Below are positions 34,603 through 44,605 of a stretch of 64,000 nucleotides of DNA, piece by piece. Each line of letters begins with the position of its first letter. Positions within the stretch are counted from its first letter, which is position 1. The position numbers and the translations under genes were made by a program. The stretch comes from Tillandsia leiboldiana. Its lineage: Eukaryota > Streptophyta > Magnoliopsida > Poales > Bromeliaceae. Location: positions 18,292,269 through 18,356,268 of the forward strand of contig CM055076.1 of assembly GCA_029204045.2 (NCBI GenBank), in the 5' to 3' direction. The notes under the pieces are model-generated. The model saw only the letters and a list, made by a program, of their open reading frames with translations, was not told the origin of the DNA and searched no databases.

Positions 34603-35199
34603 TCAGTCTGAATCAGAACTAGTGGGATTGGTACAATCCAACTTCTTCAAAATTGCTTGAAGCATTTTTGACATTGTGGAGCACTTTCTTTTCATCTTAT
34701 GTTGCTCAGAGATAATCTGTTGGAGATTTGTAGACACACTGTCTTGTTCAGCAGACAATCTCCGCTGTTCTTGTCGAATTGAGGACCATACATTCGCTTT
34801 TGCCGTGTGTCTCCAGGACGTTGAAGGATGTAGTATAGATCCAGACGGTGCATCTTGACCTTCAGTCCATGGAGATTCTCTAGGGAGAGAGCGAGCTCTG
34901 GCGAGGGGTCTATCAATCTGAATTCCAGTTCCCCTCGAATTCTTTCGCCTAGTGTACTGCTTGGTTGTTGAGGAAGATTTCATCAGCTTCTTGTTCTTCA
35001 AATACAACCTATCTTCTTTGTCAACAGCTTGTTGTGCTTGTTTACAAATCTCTTCCCAGTCTTCTTCATCTGATTCTGAATCATTTTGACACACGTTCCT
35101 TGTCTCTCCTTGATTTGGGTCATCTTGTTCTCTTTTTATAGAAGACGCACTAGGTCCTACCATTGCTACCAAAGGGAAGATTATCCAGGCGAACGCCAT
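34603..35199 (-). CDS. Extra 198-codon reading frame downstream of pol in element F
   Basis: I do not recognise the product. It starts ATG at 35199 and ends at 34603. The N-terminus has a short hydrophobic stretch (about residues 4-14), followed by an acidic part (SDEEDWEEI at about 45), a basic middle rich in Arg and Ser, and a C-terminal segment of about 45 residues with heptad-like spacing that could form a coiled coil. There is no zinc finger and no clear transmembrane helix. Some Sireviruses carry an additional, sometimes envelope-like, frame in this position; this one has no visible envelope features. A purine tract follows it. Upstream on the same strand are a good 3' splice site (intron end at 35229), a 5' splice site GTAAGT (from 35611) and four U3-type palindromes (35747-35838), which suggests its own spliced transcript. 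Confidence 0.6.
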   Translation of the reverse strand: MAFAWIIFPLVAMVGPSASSIKREQDDPNQGETRNVCQNDSESDEEDWEEICKQAQQAVDKEDRLYLKNKKLMKSSSTTKQYTRRKNSRGTGIQIDRPLARARSLPRESPWTEGQDAPSGSILHPSTSWRHTAKANVWSSIRQEQRRLSAEQDSVSTNLQQIISEQHKMKRKCSTMSKMLQAILKKLDCTNPTSSDSD

Positions 35200-35228
35200 T
35201 GGTGCAAGTGCTTAATAGATTTAAAGTC

Positions 35229-35611
35229 CTGTGAACAACAACTCAAGAACACGAAAAAATTGTTAGTTTTCAAAAATTTGAAAAATTGTACCCAAACAAT
35301 CATTATCGTGTAGAGAGACTAAGAATCAAATTAGTTTTGCAAAAAGAATTTTAAAAGTAGATCAATTGCATGATTTTCAAAAATTCCTATTATATGCCCT
35401 AAAACCGAATTTTTAGAAATCGAAGCCCAGAAATTCGTTAATCAAGAGAATACCTAGCATATAATCAAAACTAATCTACCCAGAGTTCTTATTTCAAAAG
35501 AGATTTGACCAAAAACCATTCACAAATGAAAAAGTTCCATGATCTCTACTCACGTTTTGAGCAAACAAGGAAAAACAGTGAAAAACCGAGATTTTGATCA
35601 ATAAAACTTAC
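35229..35611 (-). other. Candidate leader intron of the extra frame
   Basis: The minus strand has GTAAGT at 35611-35606 and a pyrimidine-rich stretch ending TTGTTCACAG at 35229, 30 bp before the ATG. The 383-bp interval is AT-rich, as plant introns are. Splicing is inferred, not shown. Confidence 0.4.
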
Positions 35612-35746
35612 TTGGAATCGAAGAACTCGAGTTTGAAAGGCTCCAAGAAGGATGAATTCTAGAGAGAGAAACTCTGGAGTCTTAAGAACAAAAGATTGGA
35701 ATAAAAGAAATCAAAATCCCTCTTGTTCTAATAAAACCCTAGCCGT

Positions 35747-35838
35747 GATCCGGATCGGATCGAGATTTCGATCCGGATCGGCTACCCGCAGGAAACACCT
35801 GCGTTCGGGATCCGGATCATTCATGTCCGATCCGGATC
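35747..35838 (-). promoter_or_regulatory. Second cluster of GATCCGGATC palindromes, upstream of the extra frame
   Basis: Perfect copies lie at 35747, 35770, 35809 and 35829, with the same CCGAAC extension as in the LTR. The cluster lies 550-640 bp upstream of the extra frame's ATG and outside the LTR. A duplicated U3 element used as an internal promoter is the simplest inference. Confidence 0.55.
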
Positions 35839-36777
35839 GGCTCCAACTTTTCCTTCAGAATAATTTAGAAAAATTCAATAAAATCCAGAAAAAGTATGTA
35901 AGCATTTTAGCACATCAACTTTAAACAAAAATCATCGTTTCATGTCAAGAGAAATAAATTATGTTAAATCTATCAATAACATTCAAATAATGACATGAAA
36001 ATTTACAGAAATTAAAACCTTTAAAGTTGATCAAGTTCAAACACATCCATCATGATCTTCTGAGTACGGCGTTTATCAAATCATTAAAATGGTAAAGAAA
36101 ATGAATTACCAAGATCAATAGATGTTTGAAATCCCAAATAAATTATATAATGTATCTAGTCAATCTGTTGAAGAGAGTGGCTCTTTGAGCATCTTTCATT
36201 AAAGATCCCACCTTATACCAACCTTGAAATTTGACAGAGTCAAGTATTTCAATCATGCATTTTATTTAATCAAAAAAATTACAAACCCATGCTTGGTATA
36301 CATGTGGTAGCTGCACACAGTACTCGGACGACCGAGGTGGTAGCTCTTTCCTCCATGTGGTGGTAGTTTTCACACTCCTCATTGGGATGTAACTCTTTCC
36401 ACATCTTTTGAGTATTTTACATTTCTTTGACTCCCCCTCAATTGGCTATCAATTAATTTAATATATAAAGTATTCAACCAAGGATTGATCTCGAATTCAT
36501 ACTCAACCAAATAGTCAAATAAGATAAAAACAATACCAAGAGATCATTGAGAGAGAAATTGACTTTGATCAATTAAAAATGATTTAATTTAAATAAATGA
36601 TCAATGCATCAACTGAATTATTATGACATCCAAAGCATAATAAATTTCTAATTATATGAAAGGATGCAAGTAAAGTCAATAATACACATGCTCAAATAAT
36701 GTACTATGTATAAACATAGATAAAGAACAAAAACACAAAAACAAAACCTGACCTAAGCAAAAGTTTCAAAAAGAAGT
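35839..36777 (-). other. Non-coding 3' region of F between RNase H and the extra frame
   Basis: AT-rich sequence without a convincing frame. It contains one more purine tract (36428-36440) reading TGAGGGGGAGTCAAAG on the minus strand. Multiple polypurine tracts after pol are a recognised Sirevirus trait. Confidence 0.6.
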
Positions 36778-38238
36778 TTATTTCAAGGAAAGCATCCCAA
36801 TTGCTTTACGCAAATGAATAAAACGTTTTTGATCCAGAGGTTTTGTTAAAATGTCAGCTAATTGATCTTCTGTTGAAATATATGAAAGTTGAAGAGTATT
36901 TGATTCAACTAGCTCTCTAAGAAAATGATATCTAAGTTCAATGTGTTTTGTTCTAGAGTGCAACACAGGGTTTTTGGAAATGTTTATAGCACTAGTGTTG
37001 TCACAAAGAATTGTTACCGAAGTTGCTGAAATCCGGAAGTCGCTCAACACACTTTTCATCCAAATGAGTTGGGTTGAACAACTACCCGCTGAGATATATT
37101 CTGCTTCGGCAGTCGAGAGTGCAAAGCAGCTTTGCTTTTTACTATGCCATGCAATAAGGCAATGGCCAAGATAAAAACATGCACCACTCGTACTTTTCCG
37201 ATCATCCACAGATCCTGCCCAATCGGCATCTGAGTATCCAATAATATCTAAACTTGTTCCCATAGGATACCAAATTCCGAAATTTATGGTTCCTTTAATG
37301 TATCGGATGATCCGTTTCATCGCTTTCAGGTGAACCTCCTTTGGTGCAGATTGATATCTCGCGCAGATCCCAACACCAAAAGATATATCCGGGCGACTAG
37401 CCGTGAGGTAAAGTAGACTTCCAATCATACTCCGATAAAGTTTCTCGTCTACATTCTCACTAAAAGATTCACTTCCTAATCCTTTATTGCTAGTTCCCAT
37501 TGGAGTCGGAAAATCTTTACAATTTTCTAGATCAAACTTTTTGACCAACTCCAAGGCATACTTGGATTGACACAAATGGATGCCTTCGTCACTCTGTTTC
37601 ACTTGCAATCCAAGGAAATAAGTCAATTCGCCCATCATTGACATCTCAAATTCGCTTTCCATGGTTTCAGCGAATTTAGAAGCATCATTATCTCTTGTCG
37701 CACCAAATACAATGTCATCGACATAGATTTGTGCTACAATGAAGTTATTCTGATAATGCTTCACAAAGAGAGTCCTGTCAGCTCCCCCTCGAGTATAGCC
37801 CTTATCCAATAGGTGCTTTGTTAGCCTTTCGTACCATGCTCGCGGTGCTTGTTTTAAACCGTAAAGAGCCTTTTTCAAACGAAAAACATGGTTAGGTTGT
37901 TTACAGTCTACAAAACCTTTCGGTTGAGCCACATAAACTTCCTCGTTTAAAAACCCATTTAAAAACGCGTTCTTAACGTCCATTTGAAATAATTTTATTT
38001 TAAAATGACAAGCTATCGCGAATAAGATACGAATGGACTCGAGTCTAGCTACAGGGGCGAAAGTTTCATCAAAGTCTATACCTTCTATTTGAGAGTAGCC
38101 TTGAGCAACTAAACGTGCTTTGTTCCTGATGATGGTACCATCCTCATTTTTCTTATTCTTGAAAATCCATTTGGTACCTATCACATTGTGTTGCTTTGGA
38201 GGCTTTGTTAATTCCCAGACTTTGTTTCGCTCAAACTG
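36778..38238 (-). pseudogene. Element F RT and RNase H, frame-separated from integrase
   Basis: Open from the codons reading QFERNKVWELTKPPKQHN (about 38236) to the stop at 36778. It has the copia RT blocks VIGTKWIFKNK, FQMDVKNAFLNG with the first catalytic aspartate, the YVDD active-site box (about 37715) and RNase H motifs (GYSDADWAGS at about 37225, ALSTAEAEY at about 37110, and the DNTSAI and RTKHIE blocks to the end). All catalytic residues I can see are present. The region that normally links integrase to RT is deleted and the phase changes at the join, so the fused polyprotein cannot be made from this copy. Confidence 0.92.
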
Positions 38239-41200
38239 ATGGAGCTCGGAGGTACATGAGATGATTCCTGCACATCAGATAAACTTGAAGAGCCATTAGA
38301 TGCATCATTATTATTGGAAGAATTGTTATGAGAAGATGCATTGGCAGGTGTATCATCATCAAGAGAGATATCGAGGGTAGATTTTTCAGATGCAAAGTGA
38401 AAAGCTTCATCTACTTTAACATTTATAGATTCTACAATCGTTTTAGATTCCATGTTAAATACCCGATATGCTCTGCTATTTGTAGAATAACCCAAAAAGA
38501 TCCCTTCGTCACTTCGAGAATCGAACTTACCAAGATTTTCGCGATCACGCAAAATAAAACATCGACTCCCAAAGATACGAAAATATTTGATATTCGGTTT
38601 TCTACTAAACCACAGCTCATATGGTGTATTTAAAGTTCCTGGACGCAAATACACTCGATTAATTACATAGACAGCGGTGTTCACAGCTTCAGCCCAAAAG
38701 TATAACGGTAAATTCCGGCTATGAAGCATCACACGCGCCATCTCTTGAACAACCCTGTTTTTGCGCTCAACAACACCATTCTGCTGAGGTGTATAGGGTG
38801 CTGAGAATTCATGCTTAATGCCGTTGGAAGTGCAAAAGTCAATGAATTTAGAATTAATGAATTCTCCACCTCTATCACTTCTAACACGAATGATCTTTTC
38901 ATTTTTTTCAATCATAATACGATGGCAAATCTCATGAAAAGAATCAAACGTATCAGCTTTCTCTCTTAAAAATGCTACCCATGAAAACCTAGAGAAATCA
39001 TCAACCAATAAGAAAATATACCATTTACCTCCCAAAGATGGTTGACGGGTCGGCCCCATTAAATCCATGTGCAGTAATTCCAAGGGCCGTTTGGTACCAA
39101 CGTGGTTCAGGTTCTTGTGTGCAGCCCTTGATTGTTTTCCCTTAAGACAACCTCCGCACACAATGTTGTTTTTAAATAAAAGTTTAGGAACCCCCTTTAC
39201 CACGTCTTTATTTGAAATCTTTGCTAGTTCTTTAAAATTTATGTGACCTAGTCTTTCATGCCAAAGTGTTTCATTATCCAAAGAAACTAGGTTACATTTT
39301 TCTGAAATTTTATTAGGAACAACATAGCAATTGTTTTCAGATCTAACCCCTTTTAAAAAGAAGACATGGTCCTTATCAGTTACAACACATTCAACAGATG
39401 AAAAGTTAACTGAAAAACCATTGTCGCAAAGTTGACTTATGCTAATGAGGTTAGTCTTAAGGCCATCAACAAATAACACGTTTTTCAAAATCGGGCCATC
39501 TGGAATAGCTACTGTTCCTTTTGCAACAATTTTGGAAGATCGACCGTCTCCGAAAACAACGAGTCCTCCGGAGATTTTCTCAAAGTTTTGAAAACTATTT
39601 TTGTCACCGGTCATGTGACGGGAACAACCGCTATCCAGATACCAAGACGAATTATCATATGCATGCAAGGAAACATTAGTAACAAGACAAGGGAAGATTT
39701 CACCTTTGCGCACCCAAAACCTTTTGGAATGCGTCGGTAATGGTCGTGAGGTTATTCTCCTAGGTGAAGGCGTCTTGTTAGATCGATTGCTGCTCCTTGA
39801 TGATGTCGTCTTGCGCGGTGAACTACCAAGTCTCTTTTCCTTTGAATGATTTGCATTTGATTTCTGAGGAATCACCTTTTTGGTAGTCGTTGCAAGAAAT
39901 GTCTGAGTTGAACGTTTGGCTCCTGTCTTGCAATATCTCCTTATGTGCCCTGAAATACCACAACGAAAACATACCTTAGTGCTTGACAATCCCGAAGAGG
40001 TTGAAGTAGGCTTGTTGTCGTTGTTTGTCGTGAATTCCGGTGTCGGAGGAGGAGATACCGACTGAGGCACAAAAACTGTCCCACTCGAACTTGGACTGTT
40101 TCCAGTTTGAGTGTACCCGAGGCCGAACTTGTTTGTTTGACCAAGACCAAGAAGCTTATCCAACTTACTCCTTCCAGAAGAAAATCGCTGTAAGTCATCC
40201 TTTAGTTGGAGAATGGTCTTTGTCATTTCCAATTTATCTTGTCGAGCCTCGCCGTTGAGCTTCAAGAAGTAATTCGCTTTGTTCACCATATCTATATAAT
40301 TCTTCTCGAATTGCTCATTGGAATCTTGAAGGGAAACATTTGCTTTTATCAGATTATCCCTTTCCACTTCAAGATCGGTCGAGAGAGAAGTTACCCTTTT
40401 TACTTCTTCTTCGAGATCCTGTAATCTCCCTCTCAACCCCTTGTTTTGTTTAGCCAGTTTCTTTGAATCCCTCAAAAGTCTGTGGTAGGCTAAAACAAAA
40501 TCTTCACCTTCAGAGTTACTCGATTCATCATCCGTTGCAGTTTTTTCATCCCGAGAGGAGTTGGACAATGAATCTGAAGTACTTGCCATTAAGCACATGA
40601 AGGGTGAAGATGTGGACGCGTGGAATGCCGTTGCGCTCTCTTCTTCATCACTTGAGGATGACTCATTTGACGTTGAGTTGTCATCCCAGGTGACGACTTG
40701 CATCGCTTTCTTCTTCGACGGATTCTTAGTTGGACACTCCGTTGAGATATGGCCGTATCCTCGGCACTTGAAGCATTGGACTTGTCCTTCTGAACTTTTC
40801 TTATCATTTGAAAAGTTCTCTTGCTTTCTTGACTTGTAACTTGAAATACCCTTGCCTTTCTTCGACTTTCCGAAGGATGGAGTTTTACTTGAATTACCCC
40901 TTCGAAAGTTGCGGCGAAACTTTCTTGTCAAGAGAGCGAGCTGCTTCTCAAATTCCTCCATAGATAGGTTTTCGTCATCGTCTGAGGAGGATGAATCCGT
41001 GTCTTCATCCTTTGTTGTTTTCAAAGCATAACCTGAAGACTTAGAAGAGGATGCCTTTCCCGAAGAATAGTTAGTAGTAAATGTCATTTCATAAGTTTGT
41101 AATGAACCAACTAGTTCTTCTACACGCATTTCGTCCGGGTGTTTAATAGTTTCAATGGCTGTAACCTTTGGGCGAAATCGTTCAGGAAGAGTTCTTAAGA

Positions 41201-41534
41201 TCTTTCTTACAACCTTAAATTCTGGAATCTTCTCTCCCAGGTTAGCACATGAGTTTACGATGTCTTGCAATCGTGTATAGTAGTCCGTGAAAGATTCATT
41301 TTCTGCCATGAAAATAGAGTCAAATCTGCTCGTAAGCATTTGCAGCTTTTGAATCTTCACGAGGTTAGTTCCCTCATGTGTAACCTGAAGAACATCCCAG
41401 ATTTCTTTCGCAGTCTCACATGCCGAGACGCGAGAGAATTCAGTTTGAGATAAGGCATTAAAAATAGCATTAATTCCATTGCCATTGTAAGAAGATGAAT
41501 CTAACTCTTCCTTGGTCCATTTCGACCTAGGTTT
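38239..41534 (-). pseudogene. Element F gag (minus its first 56 codons), protease and integrase
   Basis: Uninterrupted for about 1,100 codons. Counting from the open frame at 41618, the order is a capsid-like region to about residue 180, CCHC zinc knuckle CFKCRGYGHISTEC at about 282, a long coiled-coil-like stretch at 385-445, a second knuckle CFRCGISGHIRRYC at about 550, a protease DSG motif near 662, the GAG-pre-integrase finger with HERLGH at about 788, and an integrase core with D852, D915 and E951. Two knuckles and a long coiled coil are known in Sirevirus gag. The frame continues exactly from the gag start at 63107 once the nested element and one target duplication are set aside. It is broken by the G insertion at the 5' side and by the deletion/frameshift at about 38238. 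Confidence 0.93.
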
Positions 41535-41539
41535 GATGG

Positions 41540-44304
41540 TGTGATGATCCAGGTTTCCATGCACTGTTTTTCCCATGAATCCAATGTGTGAAACACCTAT
41601 TGATGGTGTCTGATCCATAGTGTGTCAAAAGGACGGCACAGATGGGTCCGTGGTGGTAATTATTGTTAGTTTGGCCTTCGGCGGCATTTGCCAAATTTTA
41701 GAAAAGTTTCTAGGCCAAACGGAGGGCGTATTTGGATTCAGCACGGAAAAACGCTTGAAAACGGCTAGTTACTTGTTGAATTCTGAGTCCGGATGCCCAA
41801 AAACGGACTCCCGGATGTTTCTGGTGTTTTCTGGTGCATGGGGGGAGTCATGGACCGCTGGAGCGCCACGTGGCGGGCCCTCATTGGCCGGTCCGCAGCA
41901 GCTGGTCCATGGAGCAGCGCGGCCGGGTGCATGAGCCGGCGCGGGGCCACGTGGCGGGCGCCAATTGGCGGGTCTTCGGTGCGCGGTCCACGGAAGGGAG
42001 GCGGCCGGTGCAGGATTTTGAGCGGCGGTGCACAGCAACGGGCGGGAGCCACGTGTCGGGCTGTGGTTCGTCCGTTGCAGGGGCGCGGTCCACGGAATCC
42101 GCAAAGGGTCCAACGTGGGTTTTTGGCTTTGTATAGAGCAGTTGAGGGGCCGTTTTCTCCTTCCACTGTTCATTTCCACCCCGAGGTCCCTTCTAAGAAA
42201 ATTTTCCTCTCTCAATTCTACATCTCCTGTAGGCTTCTCAGGATTTTAGGAGGCTCGGATCCCGAGGTTTGAGATTTTTCCGGCGTGGCGCGACGATCAT
42301 TCTATGGCAACCTGATTCGTCGCATTTCGGTGTTTAGGCTCCCCAGACTCATCCCGACCTCCTATTTTCGCGATTGTTGCGCCGTTGGATTCTTAACAGG
42401 TAGGGCTTCATTTTCTCTGTTGTGAGTTTCTTCTGACTCCGAGGCTTTGTTGGAGTTTCTGTGGCCTAATTTTGACCCTTTTCCCGTCACGGAGTTTTGG
42501 GACAGCACTGCCTTGTTTTGGCGATAACTTTGTGCACGGACGTCGGATCAGGGCGATTCACAAAGGGATTTGCATCTACGCATCGCAAGGAGTCTCTCTA
42601 AATTTTCTTGGATTTTCCTTGAATTTCCCCGAAGGTGAGAACCCCTTTTTTTACAGAATTTTATATCACAGTTTTGGATGAATGCATTGTTCGGGGTGGT
42701 TCCCTTGTCGATTTTGGTTCTCAGCGTAGGAAAATCGTGTGGAGACGTGCAGGTACTTGTTTCGACCGGATCGTCGCGTAGATCGCAGTAGTATTTTTCT
42801 GGGAATTTCTTGGGCACGTTTCGCAGGTGAAAATGGCTGAATTATTAAACAGATTTTTGGGGACAGATTTTTAGATTAAACTTGGATAATAATTATGTGT
42901 GCATCCTTTGGGACTTATGGTGCAGTATTGCGGGATTTTCGGATCGGGCGCGGACTTAGCCTTCGAGGACCGGATTTAGCGCTCAAGGTGGGTACCGTTG
43001 TTAACCTCCTACTTGGGATGTCCCCACTAGGCCTATTTGAGTTGCTTCTGTATTACATTGCTAAAGAACCGGTAAAAGCGAAAATGGCATGTTGATTGAG
43101 AACTAGACTTGCAGTTAGGGCTTGCATCTTAAAATGGACGGAGTACTAATTAATGGGTAATTCTTGTAACAGTATTTCACCTAAACCTCATAGGGAGAAA
43201 CCATGCTTTTATCTTCTTTCTCCGGTTATCTAGACTTAGGGGATTGTGCGCTCGGATTCGAGCAGGGGCTGGGATAGTGTAGTCAGGCATTTGGGATTTG
43301 GGACAGGCAGGCTGAGATGGCAGGGCATTGCGGCAACCGCGGACCTTGGGCGGTTGACCGGACAGTTGTCATTGCATCGGATTGGGGGAGAGGTTTTGGG
43401 GCTTTCTTTGATGGATGGGTTTTCCCACTTTGATCAGAGTCATGACCCAGTCCTGCTGATCTATGATACTTTACTGAGGCATTATACTCGTGTGGGTCGC
43501 TCCCCTCGAGTGCCACTCCGGAGTGCGCGTTATACAGGCTTTGAGTCCTTGGGACTCCTTTTCCCTATCGGTGTTATGCGTAGGCTGGCATACCCGATTT
43601 GGCAGGCACAGCAGGCAGTACCAGTGCTCACTGGTGATCAGATTGGGTCTAGGCAGGCAGGCCTTTGTATTCTGATGCATATTACTAGCTACACTTCTTG
43701 CTTGGCATTTTAGAGGCATTTAGTGGTAGCTTCTTCATCAGTAGTCATATTTACAGCTTACCACCCTTGTTTCATTTTCCGCCTCTTATAGTCCTAGTGG
43801 GCATATTAGAGTTTGAGGTTTACCCACTAGGAGGAGGCTACTATTCTATAGTAGTTCTCACTCCCCACTGTTGTTTTTTCTTTTTCTTCCCCTTTGTTTT
43901 GCAGAGTCATCTGCGGGAGTTGCAGGACCCTCCTCAGCGGACCGAGGTAAGAGGATCGCGGACTAGATAGCGGTCTACCCAGGCACCAGTTCAGTTACTA
44001 GATGTACCCCGATACTCTCAGATACTCTACTTTTCATTTCTTTTGGGTCTGGCTTCGGCCAGCTGGTTGTATTTGATCAGTGGGCTGGGAGAGATGTTTG
44101 TATTATTGAAAGTTTACTTCCGCACTTTTACTTTCCAGCTTTATCTGAGATGTATTAATTCTAGTTTAGCTCTGTTTATGCTCTTTTATTGTATCATCTG
44201 TATATTTGAGCAGGTTACCAGCGCTTCGTATACACGGGAAATTTCCGTGTATACGACGGATCTGTAGATGAGCCCGGGTTCTGGTTTACACCCGGGGCGT
44301 GACA
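41540..44304 (+). repeat. Element G 5' LTR
   Basis: It begins TGTGATGATCCAGGTTTCC and ends CACCCGGGGCGTGACA. U3 contains three CACGTG boxes and two ATTGG boxes (41865-42055). The LTR also has the shared GGGTCGCTCCCCTCGAGTGCC block (about 43494), the paired stem-loops (43792-43860) and a perfect U5 hairpin (44227-44255, arms CGTATACACGG and CCGTGTATACG). A clear TATA box is not evident; GTATAGAG near 42131 is the best candidate. Confidence 0.95.
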
Positions 44305-44312
44305 GATTAAGT

Positions 44313-44324
44313 TGGTATCAGAGC
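44313..44324 (+). other. Primer-binding site of element G
   Basis: TGGTATCAGAGC lies 8 bp after the LTR end. Confidence 0.9.
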
Positions 44325-44605
44325 TTAGGGATAGGTCAGTTGGGACTTAGGAAACCCTAGGCTTTGGCAGACCTTAGGAAGGCAGGGCGTGAGTGACGCG
44401 ACATTATGCGAAAGTCGGCAATTTGGTCATGTGTTTATTTGACTCTTCCAGTGAGTGAAGAGGGATTGGCATGTCTTATTTCTGGTGAACTATTATGTTG
44501 GCTGCAGACAACATAAGGTTACAGAAATAGGAGGATGCCTTTGACTTTCGCTAGATTGGGTCGAGTATGGTTTCGTTACTGATCTGTGGTTCCTTGTGTG
44601 ACAGG

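Noticed and set aside
34603..35199. Calling the extra F frame an envelope gene
   Set aside because: I see no signal peptide of normal length, no transmembrane helix near the C-terminus and no cysteine pattern. It is kept as unrecognised.
41535..41618. Apparent ATG start of the F gag frame at 41618
   Set aside because: The codons from 41618 to 41540 are G LTR sequence read on the minus strand. The true gag start is at 63272.
43855..43925. Intron ends suggested by TTTTGCAG in the G and D LTRs
   Set aside because: The conserved TTTTGCAGAG block could be a splice acceptor, but I could not pair it with a convincing donor or a frame that gains from splicing. It is mentioned only with the stem-loop finding.
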